Source: Lachnoclostridium sp. UBA1241 (GTDB taxonomy: Bacteria; Bacillota; Clostridia; Lachnospirales; Lachnospiraceae). Taken from it: 9,399 nt of DNA. The notes under the pieces are model-generated. The model had not been told where the DNA came from, did not search any database, and saw only the letters and a list, made by a program, of their open reading frames with translations. The DNA lies in assembly GCA_002308955.1 (NCBI GenBank), contig DBWJ01000074.1, positions 11,215-20,613 on the forward strand, in the 5' to 3' direction. Of this stretch, positions 4,793 to 9,399 are shown piece by piece. A program made the position numbers and the translations under genes. The stretch's first letter is position 1; each line of letters begins with the position of its first letter.

Positions 4793-7369
4793 TCAATAGA
4801 GTTCCTGAGTAAGGCCGGTGTGGTAATCGTTCGTTCCGCGCTTCAGATCAAGGTATTCCTTCAGGATGATATCCTCAATATCCATGATTCTTCTCTGCGC
4901 TTCGGTACGCTTCTTCTTACGGTCGCCCATGATGGCGTTCTTGTTCTCTTCCACAACCTTACGAAGATCTTCCTGCTCGGCAAGAAGCTTCTCATAGTCG
5001 GCTTTACGCTTTGCAAGGATTTCCTGACGTCTCTGTTCCTGCTTTCTCGCAACCTCGAGACGACGCTCTTCCATCTGTCTGCGGACTTCGTCCTTCTCCT
5101 GCTGCTTCTTCTTGTTCTGCTCGAGAATCTCACGCATACGGCGGCGTACGGCTGCCTCATGCTCGTCCATCTCTTCCTTGCTGGTTTCGTTCGTCTCAAT
5201 CGGGGTAGCGGCAGGCTTTACGCCGTCCGGAGTGATGTCCGGGATACTGCTGACCGGCTTCACCGGCTCGGGAGCGGGAACAACCGGAGTAGGCTCGGGG
5301 ATAACCGGAGCGGGTTCCGGAATAACCGGTGCGGGCTCAGGGATTACCACAGGCTCGGGAATCACGGGTGCCGGCTCAACGGGCTTAACTTCCTCGGCTG
5401 CAGGTGCAGTGAAGGAAGGGAAAAGGCTCTCAAGGCTTGCTGCGCTTGCAGCAATCTCTTCGGGAGTCGGAACCTTCTGAGCGGGTGCGGGTGCTGCTTC
5501 CGGTTCGGGAGCAATATAAGGCAGAATCTCGGGGATTACAGCGTTGGCTGCAATATCCTCAGGAGTAGGCGCTGCGGGCTTAACGGGCTCTGCTGCGGGT
5601 GCGGGTGCAACCGGCGCGGGAGCGGGTGCTGCGGGCTTAACGGCTGCGGCAGGATTCACGAGGGAAACCTCCCACTCCGGCTCGATATCATTTTTGATTG
5701 CGCTGTTGGTGGACACTTCCCACTCGGGTTCAACGGGTGAGGGTGCCGGGGCAGGCTTTACCTCTTCTTTCACCGGTGCCGGTGCGGGTGCAGCCGGAGC
5801 CGGTTCCGGGGCGGGTGCAGGAGCGGGTGCCTCTTTCGGCTGCTGAGCGGTTCCCATGAGTTCCGCAATCAGCTCCTCCACCGTTCTTTCTCTTCCGGGA
5901 TCATTGTTAGCCATACCATCCTCCTGTAACTCTGTTAATCGTTTTGATAAATACTGAATGTCGACTTCGCCGCCCATCTCCGAAAGTCTCGGCAGAATCT
6001 TCTTCGCATCCGCCAAAACCGCTTCGGGAATCGCGCTCCTCGACAGCATTTCGAATGTTTCCTCTTTATTCGCGTCGCCGGCCGGGATCCGAACCAGCTC
6101 TCCGTCCACTTCCGCCACCAGGTAACTTTCCGTAATCGGAATTACCGGTGCCGCCTCGGGCGTCTCTTTCTTTATCTTTGCGGATGCCTCCTTGGGCTTG
6201 TCCGTGGACTTCTTAGATGATTTCTTAGCAGCGGGCTTCGCCGCTTTCTTATCGTCGGCTGCTTTCTCGGCGGCGGGCTTCGTCGCTTTCTTGGCTGCCG
6301 GTTTCTTCTCCGCTTTCGGTTTCTCGGTCTTGGCGGGTTTCTCAGTCTTGGCTGCCTTCGTCTCCGTCTTAACGGATGTCTCGGTTACCGTCTCTGCCGC
6401 TTCGGAAGCCTTCTCCGTAGTTTTCTTTGCTTTAGGCTTCTCGACCTTGGCAGGTTTCTCAGCTTTCGCCGGTTTCTCAGCCTTTACTGCCTTATCGGCT
6501 TTTGCAGGCTTTTCCGCCTTAGCTTTCTCTGCCTTAGCAGGCTTCTCGGCCTTCGCCGCTTTCTTCTCCGCTGCAGGCTTTGCTGCTTCGGGCTTCGGTG
6601 TCGCATTTGCCGCGGCCGCTTTCTTGGTTGCCGGCTTCTTGCCGTCCGTCAGAACGAATGGCTCTTGTGCCAGTATCGCAAGCGTGCACCACGTGGCGAG
6701 TACGGTCTCGAAGAATTCCTTCTCGGTCCCCGCTGTTCCGGCGAAGAGCTCCATTGCCAGGTTTTCCATGACGGGCTTGATGCGCGTCAGGTCTTTCCGC
6801 AAGCGGTTCAGGGAAGCTGCGCAGCCGTCCGCGGCTGCCGTCTTCTTGAGTTCCGCGCTCAGCTGGCTCGGAAGGAAGTATATATTTCTATCCGGCGTGC
6901 TGCAAAGTCCCGGGAAATAAGATCCGCCTCTGTAGTTCAAATTCCCGGCGTCCTCAACCGCCTTTGCAATCGCCGTCAACTCACTCATGGAAAGCCGGTC
7001 GTATTCGGCTCCCGTACGCTTCAGATAATCGCCGACGGTCCAGCAGAATGAGCGAAGCGTATGCAGGTCGGAAACGTTCGGGAGCGTTCCCTTACCAACA
7101 GACTCCGCGCGCCCCGAATCTTTGGAGCTGCCGATCTCAAGGGCCTTCGATAGACGCTGCGCATTCTCGTGCAGACGGTACGTCTTCTTCTTAATCCCCT
7201 CAATCGCCTGTATGACCTCTGCCGGAAGCCCTGCCTTCCGATAGGATTTCCCAACGAGCCGGGCCGGCTTCTTCTGGCTGTCTTCAGTTGTACTCTGTCC
7301 GTAATATGCGAACAGCTTCTTACCGGGCATCCACCTCGTGAACAGCCCGTTCCAATTGAAATCTCCCAT
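4793..7369 (-). CDS. Unknown 858-aa protein with histone-H1-like tract, Pro/Ala tract and coiled coil
   Basis: This large cytoplasmic-looking protein is of unknown function, with no signal peptide or membrane segment. Residues 1-243 are an ordinary globular, mostly helical region that I do not recognise. Residues 244-400 are a K/A/P/E low-complexity tract built on AEKPAK-like units, similar in composition to bacterial histone-H1-like proteins. Residues 405-485 form a small acidic domain. At Met486 a new unit seems to begin, MANNDPGRERTVEELIAEL. Residues 511-725 are Pro/Ala/Glu-rich, with two EPEWEVS copies, two TPE[DE]IAA copies and PVIPEPA repeats. Residues 731-842 are highly charged and predicted to be coiled coil, and the protein ends GLTQELY. 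The ATG at 7369 has only a weak GGGGAT upstream. A promoter sits 55-90 bases upstream. The 175-aa gene follows after 25 bases. It may be a scaffold or nucleic-acid-associated protein, but that is inference from composition. Confidence 0.85.
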   Translation of the reverse strand: MGDFNWNGLFTRWMPGKKLFAYYGQSTTEDSQKKPARLVGKSYRKAGLPAEVIQAIEGIKKKTYRLHENAQRLSKALEIGSSKDSGRAESVGKGTLPNVSDLHTLRSFCWTVGDYLKRTGAEYDRLSMSELTAIAKAVEDAGNLNYRGGSYFPGLCSTPDRNIYFLPSQLSAELKKTAAADGCAASLNRLRKDLTRIKPVMENLAMELFAGTAGTEKEFFETVLATWCTLAILAQEPFVLTDGKKPATKKAAAANATPKPEAAKPAAEKKAAKAEKPAKAEKAKAEKPAKADKAVKAEKPAKAEKPAKVEKPKAKKTTEKASEAAETVTETSVKTETKAAKTEKPAKTEKPKAEKKPAAKKATKPAAEKAADDKKAAKPAAKKSSKKSTDKPKEASAKIKKETPEAAPVIPITESYLVAEVDGELVRIPAGDANKEETFEMLSRSAIPEAVLADAKKILPRLSEMGGEVDIQYLSKRLTELQEDGMANNDPGRERTVEELIAELMGTAQQPKEAPAPAPAPEPAPAAPAPAPVKEEVKPAPAPSPVEPEWEVSTNSAIKNDIEPEWEVSLVNPAAAVKPAAPAPAPVAPAPAAEPVKPAAPTPEDIAANAVIPEILPYIAPEPEAAPAPAQKVPTPEEIAASAASLESLFPSFTAPAAEEVKPVEPAPVIPEPVVIPEPAPVIPEPAPVIPEPTPVVPAPEPVKPVSSIPDITPDGVKPAATPIETNETSKEEMDEHEAAVRRRMREILEQNKKKQQEKDEVRRQMEERRLEVARKQEQRRQEILAKRKADYEKLLAEQEDLRKVVEENKNAIMGDRKKKRTEAQRRIMDIEDIILKEYLDLKRGTNDYHTGLTQELY
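5279..5377 (-). repeat. PVIPEPA-type tandem repeats (codons about 665-697)
   Basis: Successive copies of PAPVIPE, VVIPEPA, PVIPEPA and PVIPEPT form imperfect tandem repeats with a period of 6-7 codons. They probably make an extended polyproline-like rod or spacer before the coiled coil. Confidence 0.7.
5915..5925 (-). promoter_or_regulatory. Internal ribosome binding site inside the 858-aa gene
   Basis: AGGAGG (5925-5920) lies 5 bases before an in-frame ATG at 5914, at codon 486. Starting here would give a 373-aa product (5914 down to 4793) holding only the Pro/Ala tract and coiled coil. The site coincides with a change of domain and composition, so it is either a true second start or the relic of two fused genes. 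Confidence 0.55.
6170..6640 (-). repeat. K/A/P/E repeat tract (codons 244-400 of the 858-aa gene)
   Basis: Degenerate short units such as AEKPAK, KTEKPAK and KPAAEK repeat many times. At DNA level they are imperfect tandem copies of GCNGAAAARCCNGCNAAR-like blocks. Such a tract is prone to slippage and likely to vary in length between strains. Long open frames on the opposite strand here are by-products of the biased composition. Confidence 0.8.
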
Positions 7370-7399
7370 ACCTATCCCCGGTTTCGGCGTAATAAAACA

Positions 7400-7434
7400 A
7401 CTAATCGCGTACGTATTTATTAGTACATATTAGT
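7400..7434 (-). repeat. ACTAAT repeats around the transcription start of the unknown operon
   Basis: ACTAATA occurs twice exactly 10 bases apart (from 7434 and from 7424), and an inverted copy ATTAGT lies at 7405-7400. The first copy overlaps the -10 box and the second sits at the expected start site. One-helical-turn spacing at this place is typical of a repressor operator, but no regulator can be named. Confidence 0.4.
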
Positions 7435-7461
7435 GTAACATTTACCGCCACGATTTTTCAA
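7432..7461 (-). promoter_or_regulatory. Promoter of the 858-aa/175-aa operon
   Basis: A -35 box TTGAAA (7461-7456) and a -10 box TACACT (7437-7432) are 18 bases apart, with the extended -10 TG present (TGTTACACT). Transcription would start near 7425, leaving a leader of about 55 bases. This 131-base gap otherwise holds A/T-rich sequence and the ACTAAT repeats listed separately. Confidence 0.6.
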
Positions 7462-7500
7462 GTACTTTTCTCAATTTTTTGTGCGTTTTCTGCGGTTTTT

Positions 7501-9399
7501 TCAGTAAATCTGCTCAACTTTGTAATCCTGCTCCGTTACGGCCTTCGAAAGTGCCTCCGCGCTTACCTCCGCCGAACACGTTACAACCGCCTTATTCTCC
7601 GTGTGGCTGACGATTGCCTCGGTTACCCCGGGAACCGAAAGAAGGGCTCTTCGAACGCGTGCCTCACAGTGCTCGCACATCATGCCGGAAATCTCCATTG
7701 TGACAGTTTTCATTGCATTTTCCTCCGTTTTTGTGATGGATTTTTCTTTTCGGAACAGGTTGATCCGAAGCGCGTTGCTGACCACGCAGAAGCTCGAAAG
7801 GCTCATTGCCGCCGCCGCAACCATCGGATTCATCGTAAGTCCGGTCAGCCCGGTCAGCGCCCCCGCCGCGAGCGGAATGCACAGGGCGTTGTAGAAGAAC
7901 GCCCAGAACAGGTTCTGCTTGATAATCCGAAGCGTAAAGCGTCCGAGCCGGATGGCCTCAACCGCTTCCGTAAGGCTGCTTCCACTTAGAACGATGTCGG
8001 CCGCGTCGATCGCAACGTCCGTTCCCGCCCCGATCGCCATGCCGAGGTCCGCCTTCACAAGCGCCGGCGCGTCATTGATGCCGTCGCCGACCATAGCGCA
8101 GTGCGGAAAATGCGACACCGCCTCCGCCTTGTCCCCGGGAAGCTGCTGCGCAAAGATTTCGTCCGCGCCGAGCTGCTTTCCGATGGCCTGCGCCGTTTTT
8201 TCATTGTCGCCGGTCAGAAGAACGGCGCGAATTCCCATTTCACGAAGCCTGCTTACCGCATGGATGCTGTCTTCCTTCAGTCCGTCCGCGATCATGATGC
8301 AGCCGAGACAACGATCGCCGGAAGCCACATAAACCGGCGTCTTGCCGGCTTCCGATGCGGCTGCCGCGGAAGAAAGGGTTGCTTCCGGGATTCCGCCGTC
8401 GCAAACTTCCTCGACAAATGCCCGGTTTCCGACACGGATTGCGGCTCCGTCAAGCGTTCCCCGGATTCCTTTGCCGGGAACCTCGAGGAAATCCTCAACG
8501 CCGTCCGGGACGGTTATTTCCTGATTCGCTGCCGCCTGAAGAATGGCTTCGGCGAGCAGGTGCCCGCTGCGGCTTTCAAGCGCGGAGGCGATGCGAAGGA
8601 CTTCCTGCGCTTTCGGCGATGCTGCAATTTCCGAATCAGCTGCTTCCGACGCCCCTGCTGCCACATCTGCCGCGAAGATGTCCGTTACCTGCGGCACGCC
8701 GGTCGTTACCGTTCCGGTCTTATCAAGAAGCACCGTCTGCACGCGTCCCGCCTGCTCCAGCGCTTCCGCGGATTTGTATAAGATTCCGTTCCGCGCTCCG
8801 ACGCCGCTTCCGACCATTACCGCTACAGGCGTGGCCAGTCCGAGCGAGCACGGACAGCTGATGACAAGTACGGAAATTCCACTCGCAAGCGCTTCCCCGA
8901 CCGGCTGGCCGAGCAGAAGTCTTATTATAACGGTCGCGAGCGCGATCAGTATTACCGCGGGAACGAAGACTGCTGCCACCCGGTCCGCCATTTTCGCAAT
9001 CGGCGCCTTCGTTGCGGCGGAATCCGCCACAAGCCGCAGGATTGCCGCGTACGATGTGTCTTCCCCGACCGCCGTGGCACGGCATACGAGGAAACCGTTC
9101 CCATTTATCGTAGCAGCATGAACCGTATCTCCGAGAGTTTTCGTGACCGGCATGCTCTCTCCGGTCAGCGCAGCCTCGTTCACGCCGCTGATTCCCTCGG
9201 TTACCTCGCCGTCCACCGGGATGCTTTCGCCCGGGCGCACGACGAAGATGTCGCCGACGACCACCTGATCCGCGGGAATCACCCGTTCCTCCCCGTCCCG
9301 CCGCACGGTTGCGACCTTCGGGGCAAGCTTCATAAGGCTTCGGAGGGCGTCGGTCGTCTTGCCCTTGGCCCGCGCCTCAAGCATTTTTCCGACCGTGAT
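7501..9399 (-). CDS. copA: Copper-exporting P1B-type ATPase with C-terminal HMA domain (N-terminus missing)
   Basis: This is a heavy-metal P-type ATPase, most likely Cu+ exporting. The frame is open at the window edge (ITVGK before MLEARAKGKT), so the first membrane helices and any N-terminal metal-binding domains lie outside. Counting from that Met, the actuator-domain TGES is at 74-77 and the intramembrane CPC motif at 177-179 (CPCSLGLATP). The phosphorylation motif DKTGT begins at Asp221, and TGDN and GDGINDAP are at 391-394 and 433-440. Copper-type helix motifs follow: NLFWAFFYN (491-499) and MSLSS (527-531). The N-domain HP dipeptide appears as His275-Leu276, an oddity. After a short charged linker, residues 558-627 form a complete CopZ-like domain with GMMCEHC. 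This domain also carries its own ribosome binding site. No clear terminator follows the stop. CPC plus YN and MxxSS favour Cu+ over Zn2+/Cd2+. Confidence 0.93.
   Translation of the reverse strand: MTVGKMLEARAKGKTTDALRSLMKLAPKVATVRRDGEERVIPADQVVVGDIFVVRPGESIPVDGEVTEGISGVNEAALTGESMPVTKTLGDTVHAATINGNGFLVCRATAVGEDTSYAAILRLVADSAATKAPIAKMADRVAAVFVPAVILIALATVIIRLLLGQPVGEALASGISVLVISCPCSLGLATPVAVMVGSGVGARNGILYKSAEALEQAGRVQTVLLDKTGTVTTGVPQVTDIFAADVAAGASEAADSEIAASPKAQEVLRIASALESRSGHLLAEAILQAAANQEITVPDGVEDFLEVPGKGIRGTLDGAAIRVGNRAFVEEVCDGGIPEATLSSAAAASEAGKTPVYVASGDRCLGCIMIADGLKEDSIHAVSRLREMGIRAVLLTGDNEKTAQAIGKQLGADEIFAQQLPGDKAEAVSHFPHCAMVGDGINDAPALVKADLGMAIGAGTDVAIDAADIVLSGSSLTEAVEAIRLGRFTLRIIKQNLFWAFFYNALCIPLAAGALTGLTGLTMNPMVAAAAMSLSSFCVVSNALRINLFRKEKSITKTEENAMKTVTMEISGMMCEHCEARVRRALLSVPGVTEAIVSHTENKAVVTCSAEVSAEALSKAVTEQDYKVEQIY
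7714..7726 (-). promoter_or_regulatory. Internal ribosome binding site before the CopZ-like domain
   Basis: GGAGG (7726-7722) lies 8 bases before an in-frame ATG at 7713. Translation from there would yield a free 70-aa copper chaperone (7713 down to 7501) with the GMMCEHC metal-binding loop. The linker codons here would encode TKTEENA in the fusion, so the purine-rich motif may be chance, but its placement is exact. Confidence 0.5.

Noticed and set aside
4730..5740. 336-codon plus-strand open frame opposite the coiled coil and Pro/Ala tract
   Set aside because: It is Gly/Arg/Leu/Cys low complexity caused by antisense reading of repeats. There are no start signals.
5195..6640. CRISPR or satellite array
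   Set aside because: The repeats are in frame, degenerate and protein-coding, without regular unique spacers.
6192..6920. Long plus-strand open frame rich in Ala/Phe/Ser opposite the K/A/P/E tract
   Set aside because: It mirrors the biased repeats of the 858-aa gene, has no good ribosome binding site and has no recognisable domain.
7480..7503. Terminator after copA
   Set aside because: The T-runs here are on the plus strand. In the copA direction the sequence is A-rich and has no convincing stem.

Overview
The window looks like chromosomal DNA from a low-to-moderate GC, Gram-positive anaerobe of the Bacillota. A Lachnospiraceae-like Clostridia is my best guess, inferred rather than proven. 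The evidence is strong AGGAGG-type ribosome binding sites, a membrane-anchored DacF/PBP5-type D,D-carboxypeptidase, a copper ATPase with a C-terminal metal-binding domain, and a ZnuC-type ABC ATPase.

Layout, left to right. (1) Positions 2-484 (+) hold the 3' part of a zinc/manganese ABC transporter ATPase. A hairpin follows it. (2) Positions 562-1257 (+) encode L-ribulose-5-phosphate 4-epimerase (AraD), with every catalytic and metal-binding residue in place and a strong intrinsic terminator after it. Everything further right is on the minus strand. (3) 7501-9399 (-) is a Cu+-type P1B ATPase lacking its N-terminus. It ends in a CopZ-like HMA domain that has its own internal ribosome binding site. 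(4) 4793-7369 (-) is an 858-aa protein of unknown function. It has an N-terminal unknown domain, a histone-H1-like K/A/P/E tract, a Pro/Ala-rich tract and a charged coiled coil. A near-perfect internal ribosome binding site divides it into two units. (5) 4240-4767 (-) is a 175-aa unknown protein, apparently in the same operon. (6) 4078-4239 is a structured intergenic region. (7) 2833-4077 (-) is a free-standing reverse transcriptase (RT) with a YSDD active site. (8) 1308-2819 (-) is the D-Ala-D-Ala carboxypeptidase, with a good promoter lying inside the end of the RT gene.

How the genes may work together. AraD, the metal transporter, CopA and the carboxypeptidase are ordinary housekeeping or homeostasis genes. 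The 7369-to-2833 block is the unusual part: two low-complexity proteins followed by a stand-alone RT. I see no retron msr/msd, no diversity-generating template/variable repeat and no group II intron around the RT. Its leader can fold so that the Shine-Dalgarno sequence is in a stem and a UUG start is in a CUUG tetraloop. The RT could be a defence-type (unknown-group/DRT-like) enzyme, but the sequence alone does not show this.
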